The notes: a model not told the origin generated them from the letters alone. Shown: positions 28,551 through 38,949, counted from the first letter of the stretch. The stretch is 42,938 nucleotides of DNA from Lachnospiraceae bacterium (GCA_024693455.1 JAILKW010000156.1:1-42938), one strand, 5' to 3'. Translations and numbers: made by a program.

Positions 28551-29381
28551 ATGGGAATGTTAAATGATGCCATAGGAAGTTATCAGAGGGCAGCAGGCCT
28601 TGGTGCTACTTCCCAATATGGCAAAACTGTTCGGCCCAAAACCGCTAAAGCAGCGGACAAGGCTGAAAAAACCGAAGCTTTGGAAACCAAAGAAAGCACA
28701 GGTAAAATAACAGGCAAGACTATCGGCGATCCCAAGCTTTCCGATAATGCAGCAAAGCTGTATGATCAGCTTAAGGAGAAATACGGAGATATGGAATTTA
28801 TCCTTGTTTCCGATTCTCAAAAGAATGCTGTTGAAAAAAATGCAGCTGCATACGGTCAGGCTAACAAAACAGTAGTGCTTATCAGTGAAGGCAAGCTTGA
28901 AAAAATGGCAGGCGATGATAATTATCGCAAACAGGTCGAGGGCACGATAGATAAGGCTAAGGATCAGATTGAGCAGGCTAAGGCTCAACTTGCATCATCA
29001 CCTTTGGGTGCATCGGTTAAGACAATAGGAATAAATGTAAACGAAAAAGGCGAGACATCGTTCTTTGCTACTATAGACAAGAGTCTGTCCGATAGCAATA
29101 AACTTGCCAAAGAACGGGCGGAGAATAAAAAAGAAGAGAAAGCAGCTGAAAAGAAACAGGCTAAAAAACTTGAAGATAAAGAACGCCTTGAGAAGATGAA
29201 AGATAAAAAGGCTGAAGGAAAAGACGCTCCTGAAAAGGAAGAAGATATCGAAAGATTTGAGGCCGATTCCGTTGAGGCCCTTCTCAGGAAACTTGAAGAT
29301 TTCACATACAGCCGAATGAGTGATTCAGTGATCACAAAAGAAGAAGCAGCTCTCGGCGGAAGTATTGATTTTAAAGGCTGA
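28551..29381 (+). CDS. Uncharacterised Lys/Glu-rich cytoplasmic protein (possibly DUF6033-like)
   Basis: ATG at 28551 preceded by AAGGAGG; MGMLNDAIGSYQRAAGLGATSQYGKT... Confidence 0.7.
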   Translation: MGMLNDAIGSYQRAAGLGATSQYGKTVRPKTAKAADKAEKTEALETKESTGKITGKTIGDPKLSDNAAKLYDQLKEKYGDMEFILVSDSQKNAVEKNAAAYGQANKTVVLISEGKLEKMAGDDNYRKQVEGTIDKAKDQIEQAKAQLASSPLGASVKTIGINVNEKGETSFFATIDKSLSDSNKLAKERAENKKEEKAAEKKQAKKLEDKERLEKMKDKKAEGKDAPEKEEDIERFEADSVEALLRKLEDFTYSRMSDSVITKEEAALGGSIDFKG

Positions 29382-29411
29382 TGATCTGTTGTAATACGGT
29401 GCAATCGCATT

Positions 29412-29600
29412 ATCTTAGATGAGGTTAAGTCTCCATCTGAGATATTCGCTCAGTTAGGATTCTCACGGATTCGGATGGGAACTATGTTTCCAAAGCAGAT
29501 CCGGAGCCGGTTCCGGCGAGCGATACTTGGATATTACAGAGGCACTGCGCTGCTTTGCAGTTCCTCTGTTTTTAACGCAGTAAAAGAAATCTCCTGCGTT
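29412..29600 (+). ncRNA. Structured leader/small RNA ending in an intrinsic terminator
   Basis: ATCTTAGATG/CATCTGAGAT stem; TCGCTC/GAGCGA closing stem enclosing CGGAT/ATCCG, TGGGAAC/GTTTCCA and GCCG-GTTC-CGGC stems; terminator; then AACGCAG/CTGCGTT hairpin. Confidence 0.5.
29536..29573 (+). terminator. Intrinsic terminator
   Basis: ACAGAGG c ACTGC ... GCAGT t CCTCTGT TTTT. Confidence 0.8.
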
Positions 29601-29662
29601 ATGAGCAAGTGGCGAAGCGGATTGCGAATATCATTGACCTGATTTATACAGGCGGAGATATT

Positions 29663-29893
29663 ATGAGAAGCATGGAATTTAAAATGGAAAGAACAGGACT
29701 TGTTGAAGTTGGTCAGGTTCTGCCGGTTAAGGAATTCTCTGTATCCACTTCATATTATTATGTACTGGGAAAGGCTTATGCCATGTCTGCCAACTATACT
29801 ACCATGGAGCGGCTCAAATCAAAAGAAGGTACAGTGACGGATATTAAAGAAACGCCCAGAGGTTTTTATGTAACTGTTGATTTTGATGAGTAA
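29663..29893 (+). CDS. Small uncharacterised protein (76 aa)
   Basis: GGCGGAGATATT-ATG start; MRSMEFKMERTGLVEVGQVLPVKEFSVST...; directly upstream of the HD-GYP gene. Confidence 0.7.
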   Translation: MRSMEFKMERTGLVEVGQVLPVKEFSVSTSYYYVLGKAYAMSANYTTMERLKSKEGTVTDIKETPRGFYVTVDFDE

Positions 29894-29898
29894 TTGCT

Positions 29899-30954
29899 AT
29901 GAGATACCTTCCTATCAATCAATTAAAAAACGATATGGTTCTGGGACAGGAGCTCTATGATGCGCAGGGCCATATGCTTCTTGCCAAGCATACTACGCTG
30001 ACAGAAGAAAATATTGCCTATATAGCATTCCTGGGGGTTCCGGGGGTTTATATTGATGACTCTTTTTCGGAAGAGGCCAAGGTTGAGGAAATCATACGTC
30101 CTGAAGTAAAGAAGGCAGCGCTTCGTCTTATTCAGGATGTATTTGTTCATGCTGCAGAAGATGATGTTGTCGGAAGTGCAAAAGAAAATGCGCTTCGAAA
30201 GTACGTTAACGAGATCGTGGACTGTGTTTTGGATAACGAGGATGTTATGTATAATCTTGTTGCGATCAAGACTTATGATGATTATACATTTTTCCATTCC
30301 ACCAATGTGGCTATACTTTCAGGGATCATAGGTGCTAAGCTTAACATGAAAAGGGAAGCCCTTGATGATCTCGTGATGGCCGGATTTCTTCATGATATAG
30401 GAAAGGTTTTTATTGATCCCGATATAATAAACGCGCCGCGTAAACTTACCGATGAGGAAAGGATCCAGATGATGGATCATCCCAGACTCGGTTATGATTT
30501 TCTGAAGGATGAATACAATTTTTCAGAAGATGTGCTTGAAGCGGTTTATCAGCATCATGAGTGGTTTAACGGAGACGGTTATCCGAGAAGGCTTGAGGGG
30601 GTAAATATATCCCGAATGGCAAGAATACTTAAGGTTGCGGATGTGTATGACGCAATGACAGGCAGACGGTCTTATCATGATCCTTATCTTCCCAGTGATG
30701 TTTTGGAGTACATCATGGGACGAAGCGGTATGGAGTTTGATCCTTCGATCGTTCAGGTGATGGCTATGGAAATGTGTGTGTATCCTGTTGGCTGTGAGGT
30801 TGGTCTGTCCGATGGCAGAAGAGGGATAATCCTTGAAAATCAAAGGGGCTTTATAATGCGTCCCAAGATCAAACTTCTGGGGGATGAGAGGGTACTTGAT
30901 CTGGCAAATGACAGAGAAGCATGGAATCTTACTATAGTTAAGCTTCTTATGTGA
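29899..30954 (+). CDS. HD-GYP domain protein (likely c-di-GMP phosphodiesterase)
   Basis: 'AGFLHDIGKVFI', 'HHEWFNGDGYPRRLEG', 'ARILKVADVYDAMTGRR'. Confidence 0.92.
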   Translation: MRYLPINQLKNDMVLGQELYDAQGHMLLAKHTTLTEENIAYIAFLGVPGVYIDDSFSEEAKVEEIIRPEVKKAALRLIQDVFVHAAEDDVVGSAKENALRKYVNEIVDCVLDNEDVMYNLVAIKTYDDYTFFHSTNVAILSGIIGAKLNMKREALDDLVMAGFLHDIGKVFIDPDIINAPRKLTDEERIQMMDHPRLGYDFLKDEYNFSEDVLEAVYQHHEWFNGDGYPRRLEGVNISRMARILKVADVYDAMTGRRSYHDPYLPSDVLEYIMGRSGMEFDPSIVQVMAMEMCVYPVGCEVGLSDGRRGIILENQRGFIMRPKIKLLGDERVLDLANDREAWNLTIVKLLM

Positions 30955-30977
30955 TTTTGACTTTAACGGAGCGTGAT

Positions 30978-31607
30978 ATGTTACCTACAAAAAAAAGAGT
31001 CCGGGATGTTTTGGAAATGATGGATAAGACATACGGGACGGATAATATATGTTATTTGAACTATAAGGAGCCCTGGCAGCTCCTTTTTGCAACTATTCTG
31101 TCAGCCCAATGCACAGATGCCAGGGTCAACATGGTGACGAAAGAATTATTTCAAAAGAGACCGGATCTTGCAAGTTTTGCTTCAGCGGATATCAAAGAGC
31201 TCGAAGATGATATTCATTCAACCGGTTTTTACCATAACAAAGCCAAAAATATAAAAGCCTGTGCTAAAAGACTGATTTCCGATCATGCCGGTCAGCTGCC
31301 TTCTGATATCGACGAACTTACATCGCTTCCCGGGGTAGGCAGGAAGACTGCGAATGTGGTCCGTACCCATATTTTTCACGAACCTTCTATAGTTGTGGAT
31401 ACCCATGTCGGCAGAGTTTCAAGAAGGCTTGGCCTGACGGAATCAAAAGATCCCGTTAAGGTAGAATTTGAACTTATGGATATTGTGCCCAAGGATCATT
31501 GGAGCCTTATTAATTATCAGTTTATAGCTCATGGAAGAGCTATCTGTACTTCGAGATCACCCAAATGTGAGATATGCCCTTTTTCTAAACTGTGTGTGGG
31601 GCCCTAG
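30978..31607 (+). CDS. nth: Endonuclease III
   Basis: HhH 'LTSLPGVGRKTANVV', catalytic 'VDTHVGRVSRRLGL', Fe-S 'CTSRSPKCEICPFSKLC'. Confidence 0.94.
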   Translation: MLPTKKRVRDVLEMMDKTYGTDNICYLNYKEPWQLLFATILSAQCTDARVNMVTKELFQKRPDLASFASADIKELEDDIHSTGFYHNKAKNIKACAKRLISDHAGQLPSDIDELTSLPGVGRKTANVVRTHIFHEPSIVVDTHVGRVSRRLGLTESKDPVKVEFELMDIVPKDHWSLINYQFIAHGRAICTSRSPKCEICPFSKLCVGP

Positions 31608-31736
31608 GAAGTAGAATGCCCTAAATCAGAGTTGGAGTATTGCCGGATTAGTGATATAATATATCGGAATGGTTTAGAAGCAAAGGATAAGATTAATATC
31701 TTTGGAACCGGCATTTGAACCGGACGGAGGATTTAT

Positions 31737-32594
31737 ATGATTGAGATATTAAAAGCAATACTTTTCGGTATTGTTGAGGGGGTTACGGAGTGGCTTCCGG
31801 TTAGCAGTACAGGTCATATGATCATACTCGACGAATTTGTAAAGCTTAATGTATCGGAAGAGTTTTACAAACTTTTCGAGGTGGTAATACAGCTTGGAGC
31901 GATTTTGGCGGTCATCCTTATTTTTTGGGATAAGCTCTGGCCCTTTACTATGAGAAGGAAGAAGATCGAGGGAGTTACGGCAATACGTGAGACTCCGGGC
32001 TGGAAAGACGGAGCACTTTCACTTTGGATCAAGATAGTTGTCGCATGTATACCGGCTGCGGTAGTCGGAATAGGGCTTGATGATAAGATAGATGAACTGT
32101 TTTATCATCCCATACCTGTTGCACTTGCGCTTATCATTGTGGGTATTTTGTTCATTGTGATAGAAAGTACGATTAGCGGAAAAAGGACTCCCGTGATCAC
32201 TGAGCTTGAGCAGCTTTCGATGAAATCAGTTATTATAATAGGTCTGGCCCAGACTTTGGCGGCTGTTTTTCCCGGAACATCGAGATCGGGAGCCACCATT
32301 CTTGCAGCACTTTGTATAGGTGTTTCAAGGGAAGTTGCGGCCGAATTTACTTTCTTTTTGGCAGTTCCGGTAATGGCAGGAGCTTCACTTCTTAAACTAA
32401 TAAAGTTTTTGGCACAAGGAGCGTCGATGACCGGACAGGAAGCAGTAATACTTGTCGTGGGATGCGTAGTAGCATTTGCTGTTTCCATGTTTGTTATAAG
32501 GTTTTTGATGGGCTATATCAAAGAGCATGATTTTAAGCCGTTCGGATGGTACAGGATAGTTCTTGGAGTCCTTGTGATCGCTCTCGTAAGATAG
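31737..32594 (+). CDS. uppP: Undecaprenyl-diphosphatase
   Basis: 'GIVEGVTEWLPVSSTGHMI', 'FPGTSRSGATI'. Confidence 0.95.
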   Translation: MIEILKAILFGIVEGVTEWLPVSSTGHMIILDEFVKLNVSEEFYKLFEVVIQLGAILAVILIFWDKLWPFTMRRKKIEGVTAIRETPGWKDGALSLWIKIVVACIPAAVVGIGLDDKIDELFYHPIPVALALIIVGILFIVIESTISGKRTPVITELEQLSMKSVIIIGLAQTLAAVFPGTSRSGATILAALCIGVSREVAAEFTFFLAVPVMAGASLLKLIKFLAQGASMTGQEAVILVVGCVVAFAVSMFVIRFLMGYIKEHDFKPFGWYRIVLGVLVIALVR

Positions 32595-32607
32595 GAGGGT
32601 AATAGAT

Positions 32608-33666
32608 ATGTCTGATTTAACATTTAGCCTTTGCATGATAGTTAAAGATGAAGAGGCTGTTTTGGAAAGATGCCTGGATTCTGTTGCTGATCTGATGGAT
32701 GAGATCATTATAGTTGACACAGGTTCTTCGGATTCCACTAAAGAGATCGCATCCCGTTATACCGATAAGATATATGATTACGAATGGAAGAAAGATTTTG
32801 CAGATGCAAGGAATTTTGCTTTTTCCAAGGCTACGGGAGATTATATATATTCCTGCGATGCGGATGAGGTTTTGGAGGAACAGGGAAGGGAAGAATTTAA
32901 GAAATTAAAACAAGTCCTTATGCCCGAGATTGAGATCGTTCAGATGAAGTATTATGAACCAAAGATGCAGTCGGTTCTTAATGCCAAAAGGGAATATCGT
33001 CCCAAACTTTTTAAGAGACTTCGTACTTTTACCTGGATCAATCCGGTTCATGAGACAGTAAGGCTGGATCCTGTGGTGTTTGATTCCGATATAGTTGTTA
33101 CGCATTTGCCGCAGGAACTTCATATCAATCGTGATTTTGCGATATTTGAAGAAGTATTTAATGAGCACGGATACTTTACTCCCGAACTTTGCACAATGTA
33201 TATCCGTGAATTATATAAGTGCGGAGATGAAGAGCAGATAGAAAAGGGAAGCAGCATGCTGGAAAAAATCCTTAAGCAGGATAATTTTGACAATGAACTT
33301 AAGATGGACATTTATTGTTTGCTTGCGAGGAATGCAAGGATCAAAAAAGATAAGGATCTTCTCCTTGCATATACCACAAAGATGCTTTCCATGTATACAT
33401 GCGCCGAGATATGTTATGAACTCGGAGAGTTTTTCTTGTCACAGCAAAATGCGGGAGAAGCGGAAATTTGGTTTTCCAATGCTCTTTCAAGTGAATGCAG
33501 GGTAGATGTTCATACAGGCGGAGATTTTGCACTTGAAGGGCTGATCAAGACATACGAACTCATGCTTGAAAAACCGGGTCTTTCGGATTCCATAATTAAG
33601 TTTTACCGGGACAAGGTTGATTATTGCCGCGCCAAAAAGGAAGCATGGCAGATGCCGGAGGAATAA
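32608..33666 (+). CDS. Family 2 glycosyltransferase
   Basis: 'FSLCMIVKDEEAVLERCLDSV...DEIIIVDTGSSDSTKEIA...YIYSCDADEVL'. Confidence 0.9.
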   Translation: MSDLTFSLCMIVKDEEAVLERCLDSVADLMDEIIIVDTGSSDSTKEIASRYTDKIYDYEWKKDFADARNFAFSKATGDYIYSCDADEVLEEQGREEFKKLKQVLMPEIEIVQMKYYEPKMQSVLNAKREYRPKLFKRLRTFTWINPVHETVRLDPVVFDSDIVVTHLPQELHINRDFAIFEEVFNEHGYFTPELCTMYIRELYKCGDEEQIEKGSSMLEKILKQDNFDNELKMDIYCLLARNARIKKDKDLLLAYTTKMLSMYTCAEICYELGEFFLSQQNAGEAEIWFSNALSSECRVDVHTGGDFALEGLIKTYELMLEKPGLSDSIIKFYRDKVDYCRAKKEAWQMPEE

Positions 33667-33737
33667 GGCATTTTTAGGCAGGAAAAGGTTGGTTTATTGG
33701 CAACCTGAGATTATAAATACCACAGGAGGAAACTAAG

Positions 33738-35078
33738 ATGGGTTATGAAAAAGAGTACAGTGAAAAACTTACCACGGCAGCCGAGGCTGTTAAAGTAGTA
33801 AGAAGTGGGGACTGGGTAGATTACGGTTGGAGTACGGGAACACCGGATGCACTTGACAAGGCCCTTGCAGCCAGAACTGACGAGCTGACGGATGTTAAAG
33901 TACGCGGAGGTATCATCTTCCGCAAACCTGCTATTTTTGAAAGAGAAGATGCGGGAGAGCATTTTTGCTGGAATTCATGGCATATGAGCGGTGTTGAGCG
34001 CAAGATGATAGCAGATGGAACAGCATATTATGCTCCGATCCGTTATTCCGAACTGCCCAAGTATTATCGCACTTCAATTGAGCCGTCCAGAGTAGTAATG
34101 ATCCAGGTTGCTCCTATGGATAAACATGGATATTTTTCATTCGGACCCAATGCATCTCATTTGATGGCTGTTTGTGAGGGTGCGGAAAAGATCATTGTTG
34201 AGGTCAACAAAAATATGCCAAGGGCTCTCGGAGGAATGGAATCCGAGATCCATATTTCACAGGTAAGTGCGATAGTTGAAGGAGATAATCCCGAACTCGG
34301 ACAGATTCCCGCAGGTGGTCCTGCCACGGATATTGATAAGACTGTTGCAAAACTCATAGTAGAACAGATTCCCAACGGAGCCTGCCTTCAGCTCGGGATC
34401 GGAGGCATGCCCAATGCAGTCGGTTCACTTATTGCAGAGTCTGATCTTAAAGATCTTTCCGTACATACCGAGATGTATGTTGACGCTTTTGTTGATATCA
34501 CAAATGCCGGAAAGATTACAGGAGCAAAGAAAAATATAGACAGATTCCGTCAGGTTTACGCTTTCGGAGCCGGAACGCAGAAACTTTACGATTTCATCGA
34601 TGATAATCCCGAGCTCATGAGTGCACCGGTCGATTATACAAATGATGCAAGAGTTATCTCAAAGATAGATAATTTCATTTCCATCAATAATGCGGTGGAT
34701 GTGGATCTTTACGGACAGGTTAATGCAGAATCCGCAGGGACCAAGCAGATAAGCGGTGCAGGCGGACAGATGGATTTTGTTATGGGAGCTTATTTATCAG
34801 AAGGCGGAAAGAGCTTTATCTGTCTTTCTTCTACCTTTACTTCAAAGGATGGTGCTGTTCATTCACGTATACGTCCTACTTTGGCAAACGGCTCCATTGT
34901 TACAGATACCCGTCCTCAGACTCACAATATCGTTACTGAGTATGGATGTGTCTGCCTTAAGGGTAAGAGTGCATGGGAAAGAGCAGAGGCTATGATTTCC
35001 ATAGCTCATCCCGATTTTAGAGACGAGCTTATTAAAGAAGCTGAAAGCATGAATATTTGGAGAAGATCTAATAAATGA
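33738..35078 (+). CDS. but: Butyryl-CoA:acetate CoA-transferase (acetyl-CoA hydrolase/transferase family)
   Basis: '[38 protein letters not shown]', '[23 protein letters not shown]', '[19 protein letters not shown]'. Confidence 0.88.
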   Translation: MGYEKEYSEKLTTAAEAVKVVRSGDWVDYGWSTGTPDALDKALAARTDELTDVKVRGGIIFRKPAIFEREDAGEHFCWNSWHMSGVERKMIADGTAYYAPIRYSELPKYYRTSIEPSRVVMIQVAPMDKHGYFSFGPNASHLMAVCEGAEKIIVEVNKNMPRALGGMESEIHISQVSAIVEGDNPELGQIPAGGPATDIDKTVAKLIVEQIPNGACLQLGIGGMPNAVGSLIAESDLKDLSVHTEMYVDAFVDITNAGKITGAKKNIDRFRQVYAFGAGTQKLYDFIDDNPELMSAPVDYTNDARVISKIDNFISINNAVDVDLYGQVNAESAGTKQISGAGGQMDFVMGAYLSEGGKSFICLSSTFTSKDGAVHSRIRPTLANGSIVTDTRPQTHNIVTEYGCVCLKGKSAWERAEAMISIAHPDFRDELIKEAESMNIWRRSNK

Positions 35079-37228
35079 AAAAGCCTATAGTTTTAGGTGC
35101 ATATAAGATTATATTTTTTATTATATCTTTTATCGTTCTGGTATTTTGTTTTACTGTTGAGGATTTTACATCTTCGGTTGATCTAAAGGATCCCATGGTA
35201 TACAGAGACTTTTCGGGCGGATGGATCGATAACAGAGGTAAGAATGTTGATCTTAGCACCCTTTGGTCAAATTCAAACGGTATTATAAATATTTACCATG
35301 ATATCCCTCAAAATATCAGGGTTGGGCAGAATCTGCATTTTTTGAGCCATAATCTGTGCTTTACTGTTTATGTAAACGACATGGAAGTTTACAGATTTTA
35401 TCCGAAGCCGAACATAACAGGGAAAGGATACGGAGACCAGTATCATGAGATCGATCTGGTAGGATTCAGCACCAACGATATCATAAGGATGGAGATAGAC
35501 TCCATTTACGGACATGAAAAGAGCGGATCTTTGGATAATATGGCCCTTTGTAAGGGAGATGCTTATATTTACAGGATAATTACCCAAAGAGGAGTATCTG
35601 CTTTAATCTCACTGCTTATAATCTTTTTTGGAATTACGATGATAGCGCTTCAGTTTTCGTCGTTATTGCAGCAGAGCAAGGAAGCGGATATGTTTTCGCT
35701 TGGACTTACCGCTATCTTTTTGGGAATATGGACACTCCAGGAGACATCGGTTCCCAATCTGCTTATCGGAGGATCGGGTCTTTTCAGAGCTTTAGATTAT
35801 GTGATGTTAATGCTTGTTGCATATCCGGCTGTTATTTTTGTCAATTCGATTTCCAGAAGACGTAAGAGAATCTTTGAAGATATTGCGTTCTTCAGTGTTA
35901 TTATCGTATTGGTATTAATGTTTGGTCTGCGCTTTGGCTTCGGAAAGGATATGCATGAATATATTTGGATAGTTCATATATCTTTGGTGATAGCCGTAAT
36001 TGAAATCGTTGGCATAGTTGCATCCAATCATGTATATTGCAGGCAACAGAACATAAAAGACGGTATGAAATATTTTTATATCGGAGCCCTGTTTTTTTGC
36101 GCCGGCGGATTTGTGGACTTGCTGCATTATATCATTCGGGGAAAGGCTGTTGCCGACGGAGGATTTTTCCTTAGGATCGGACTTATGCTTTTCATCCTGA
36201 CCATGATGGTTCAGGTGTCAAAGTGGATGAGCAACGAAAGGAAGAAGACGAATCAGGACAGGTTTATCAACGGTTTGCTCAAGTATTCCATGGGAGGTCC
36301 TTCTCCGGAAAAGAATGTTCGCAACATGATCGAATATATGGGAATGGAACTCCATGCAGACAGAGCTTTCATACTTGAAGAGACAGATATGGGAAGCTTT
36401 GAAAATACCTATGAATGGTGTAAGGAGGGTGTGGAACCCATGGCTGACCAGCTTCAGAATATTCCCTTTAAAGGAGTTCTTGATGCATGGTTTGTTGAAT
36501 TTAATGCCAATCAGGCAGTGACTATTGAAGATATGTCCGATTACAACCATTCGGGTGACATGTTTATCAAGATGAGCAGGTTTGGTGTAAATAATCTCAT
36601 AGCAGGTCAGCTTACCATTGACGGAACGCATATCGGATGTTTTGGAGTTGAGAATATCCCCAAAGAGATGATCAGGGATATCGAGGAGATAATGAAACTG
36701 ACAAGCTTCTTCATTTCAGTTACACTTCGCCAACGTAACACTCAAAAGCTGCTTCGAAAGTACAGTTACAGAGATCAGATGACGGGTGTCATGAATCGAA
36801 GGGCTCTTGAAGAGTTTGAAGAGGAAAAGCTTGACAGAAGCAAGCCTTACGGTGTTCTGATGGTTGATATAAACGGCCTTAAGCGAATGAACGACGTTCA
36901 GGGACACGATGCGGGAGATAATCTTATCCGTGATGTTGCCAATGCCTTGGGGGAGGTATTTAAAAAAGAAAATGTTTACAGAATGGGTGGAGATGAGTTC
37001 CTTGCTATAGGATTTTCGGTTTCAAAAGCCGCCTTTTTACAGAATATTAAAACTCTGCAGCTTTTGCTCACCACAAAAGGTCGTTCCGCTTCAATGGGCT
37101 ATGTATATAAGCCGGAGGGCGCAGAGGACTTTGAAGCTGTAAAAAAAGAAGCGGATACTCTCATGTATAAGGATAAGCAAAGATATTACGAGATGGATGC
37201 CAATAACAGAAGAGAATCACGTTCATAA
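35075..37228 (+). CDS. Multi-TM sensor (7TMR-DISM-like) with GAF-like region and GGDEF domain
   Basis: Extracellular N-terminal domain, ~7 TMs, '[17 protein letters not shown]', '[19 protein letters not shown]', '[11 protein letters not shown]'. ATGA overlap with but. Confidence 0.88.
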   Translation: MKKPIVLGAYKIIFFIISFIVLVFCFTVEDFTSSVDLKDPMVYRDFSGGWIDNRGKNVDLSTLWSNSNGIINIYHDIPQNIRVGQNLHFLSHNLCFTVYVNDMEVYRFYPKPNITGKGYGDQYHEIDLVGFSTNDIIRMEIDSIYGHEKSGSLDNMALCKGDAYIYRIITQRGVSALISLLIIFFGITMIALQFSSLLQQSKEADMFSLGLTAIFLGIWTLQETSVPNLLIGGSGLFRALDYVMLMLVAYPAVIFVNSISRRRKRIFEDIAFFSVIIVLVLMFGLRFGFGKDMHEYIWIVHISLVIAVIEIVGIVASNHVYCRQQNIKDGMKYFYIGALFFCAGGFVDLLHYIIRGKAVADGGFFLRIGLMLFILTMMVQVSKWMSNERKKTNQDRFINGLLKYSMGGPSPEKNVRNMIEYMGMELHADRAFILEETDMGSFENTYEWCKEGVEPMADQLQNIPFKGVLDAWFVEFNANQAVTIEDMSDYNHSGDMFIKMSRFGVNNLIAGQLTIDGTHIGCFGVENIPKEMIRDIEEIMKLTSFFISVTLRQRNTQKLLRKYSYRDQMTGVMNRRALEEFEEEKLDRSKPYGVLMVDINGLKRMNDVQGHDAGDNLIRDVANALGEVFKKENVYRMGGDEFLAIGFSVSKAAFLQNIKTLQLLLTTKGRSASMGYVYKPEGAEDFEAVKKEADTLMYKDKQRYYEMDANNRRESRS

Positions 37229-37232
37229 AAAC

Positions 37233-37266
37233 AGCCTCGCAGCAATGATTTGCCGCGGGGCTTTTT
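37233..37266. terminator. Intrinsic terminator between convergent genes
   Basis: AGCCTCGC ... GCGGGGCT TTTT. Confidence 0.85.
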
Positions 37267-37267
37267 C

Positions 37268-38143
37268 TTAAGGCAGTTCTGCCATGGACTTATTTCGGTA
37301 TTCTCTGGGGGTAACCCGGTATTTTTCTTTAAATACGCGGTTAAAGGTGCGCTGGCTTTGAAACCCCGATTCATACATGATGTCGGTGATGGGCTTGTCT
37401 GTTTGGCGCAAGAGATTGGAGGCAAGATCCAGCCTGCTTTCATTGACATAAGAGTTAAAGTTCATATGGAAGGTAGAGGCAAATATCCTTGAAAGCTCAA
37501 ACTGGCTTACATAGAGATCTTCTGCCATTTGAGTCAGTGTAAAATCTTCCGTAAAATGTTCCGCAACATATAAAATGCAGCGATAAACCAGGTCTTCATC
37601 AGCCGATATCTTTCTTTCGACAAGTGTAACCGACATAAGGTAACGACGAAATACGATTTCAAAATAGGCCCGGTTTATAGCTTCCGCATCGGCGGGATTA
37701 ATTCCCGGGACAATTTCGCCGGATCTGTTTTTGGATCTTCGCAGTCTTGCCTTTTCCCTCATACGCTCGGATTCATCCGCAAACATTCTCAAAAGAATAT
37801 ATGGGATGTCGGGATCCAGTTCTCTTTTCCTGAGTACAGGGTATGACGGAGCACGTTGGATAACGTGGGCGCGGTAAGGGCCGCAGAGAGAGGGAGACGC
37901 GAGAAGATAAACAGCATAACCTTCTTCGCCTGAAAAGTTCTGGAAATGGTGGATCTGTCCCGGAAAAACAATTGCAAAATCACCTGTATCGAGATGATAA
38001 AACTCTTTTTCTATGCCAAGATCCATGGATCCGCTTTCAATATATATACATTCCACCGAACCGTGCACATGAGGGGGAAAATGGCCAGTTCGCTTTCGGT
38101 AAACCTCTATGTCATCTTCACGTTTTTCATATAATGGACGCAT
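37268..38143 (-). CDS. AraC-family transcriptional regulator with cupin-like N-terminus
   Basis: 'HVHGSVECIYIESGSMDLGIEKEFYHLDTGDFAIVFPGQIHHF' and HTH 'ITDIMYESGFQSQRTFNRVFKEKYRVTPREYR'. Confidence 0.93.
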   Translation of the reverse strand: MRPLYEKREDDIEVYRKRTGHFPPHVHGSVECIYIESGSMDLGIEKEFYHLDTGDFAIVFPGQIHHFQNFSGEEGYAVYLLASPSLCGPYRAHVIQRAPSYPVLRKRELDPDIPYILLRMFADESERMREKARLRRSKNRSGEIVPGINPADAEAINRAYFEIVFRRYLMSVTLVERKISADEDLVYRCILYVAEHFTEDFTLTQMAEDLYVSQFELSRIFASTFHMNFNSYVNESRLDLASNLLRQTDKPITDIMYESGFQSQRTFNRVFKEKYRVTPREYRNKSMAELP

Positions 38144-38216
38144 GGTATCGTTTCCTTTCTACAAGATTTGGCTACTTTTAATCATCATTTGGCAAGCATT
38201 ATAACTTAAGAGGCCA

Positions 38217-38324
38217 TATAATGCAATCGTAAAGCAAGAACAGCATCCGGTTGAAGATGCTGTTAGGTCGCTTATACGGACGCGTTAAAGCGACAGGGCA
38301 ATGAATCTTGCTTTCGAAAGGAGG
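38217..38324 (+). promoter_or_regulatory. Promoter -10 plus three-way-junction leader upstream of a 31-aa ORF
   Basis: TATAAT 38217-38222; P1 AAAGCAAGA (38231)/TCTTGCTTT (38306); P2 AACAGCATC (38239)/GATGCTGTT (38256); P3 GTCGCTT (38267)/AAGCGAC (38288); RBS AAAGGAGG immediately after P1. Confidence 0.55.
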
Positions 38325-38330
38325 CGTTTT

Positions 38331-38426
38331 ATGTTAAAGAAGGTACTTGAGTTCTTTGGGAACGCGTTTAAGGATTATGTTGATACTAACAGCAAGTACA
38401 CAAATACAAATTACTGGGATGAGTAA
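38331..38426 (+). CDS. 31-aa small protein MLKKVLEFFGNAFKDYVDTNSKYTNTNYWDE (not in ORF track)
   Basis: ATG 7 nt after AAAGGAGG; TAA stop; followed by its own terminator. Confidence 0.65.
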   Translation: MLKKVLEFFGNAFKDYVDTNSKYTNTNYWDE

Positions 38427-38456
38427 TCAACTATTATCATGATCATTGATGATGAG

Positions 38457-38481
38457 GCGGTGCGTATGCGCCGCTTTTTTT
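38457..38481 (+). terminator. Intrinsic terminator of the small-ORF unit
   Basis: GCGGTGC-gtat-GCGCCGC followed by T7. Confidence 0.85.
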
Positions 38482-38591
38482 ATTCGGAAATTCCTCTGAA
38501 TTCCCTGATAAACAAAAAAGTGCTCAGCAGGGATGCGCAGCTCGCGGAATGGTAGACACTCCTAACAAATTATGCTAAACTATATCCCAGA

Positions 38592-38663
38592 CGGGATTTG
38601 CATATGAAATATGTCAGCTGAAGCTGATGCAAATCCCGCGCCAAGTCTCGCGAGGGAGACTTG
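38592..38663 (+). repeat. Structured repeat, copy B
   Basis: CGGGATTTGCAT atgaaatatg TCAGC tgaa GCTGA TGCAAATCCCG cgc CAAGTCTC gcgagg GAGACTTG. Confidence 0.75.
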
Positions 38664-38694
38664 AAAACCTTTTTATGCGTGATTGGAGGAAGAT

Positions 38695-38949
38695 GTGATT
38701 AAAAATATTATTAAAATAGACGGAATGGCATGCGGAATGTGTGAGGCTCATGTGAGTGATACGATAAGGAAGGAAATACCCTCTGCCAAAAAGGTAAGCG
38801 CATCTCACAGTAAGGGAGAAGCGGTTTTCATTACAGAAGATGCAATAGATGAGCAGGGCATCGTAGATGCGATCGGTTCTACCGGATATACTGTTCTTTC
38901 GGTAAGCAGTGAACCCTATGAGAAAAAAGGACTTTTTGGATTGTTTTGA
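38695..38949 (+). CDS. Small HMA (heavy-metal-associated) domain protein, GTG start
   Basis: GGAGG upstream of GTG; 'IIKIDGMACGMCEAHVSDTIRKEI' GMxCxxC motif. Confidence 0.85.
   Translation: MIKNIIKIDGMACGMCEAHVSDTIRKEIPSAKKVSASHSKGEAVFITEDAIDEQGIVDAIGSTGYTVLSVSSEPYEKKGLFGLF

Noticed and set aside
33287-33505. Short overlapping frames inside the GT2 gene (and similar 60-90 aa frames inside other right-half genes)
   Set aside because: Out-of-frame or antisense shadows with no RBS.
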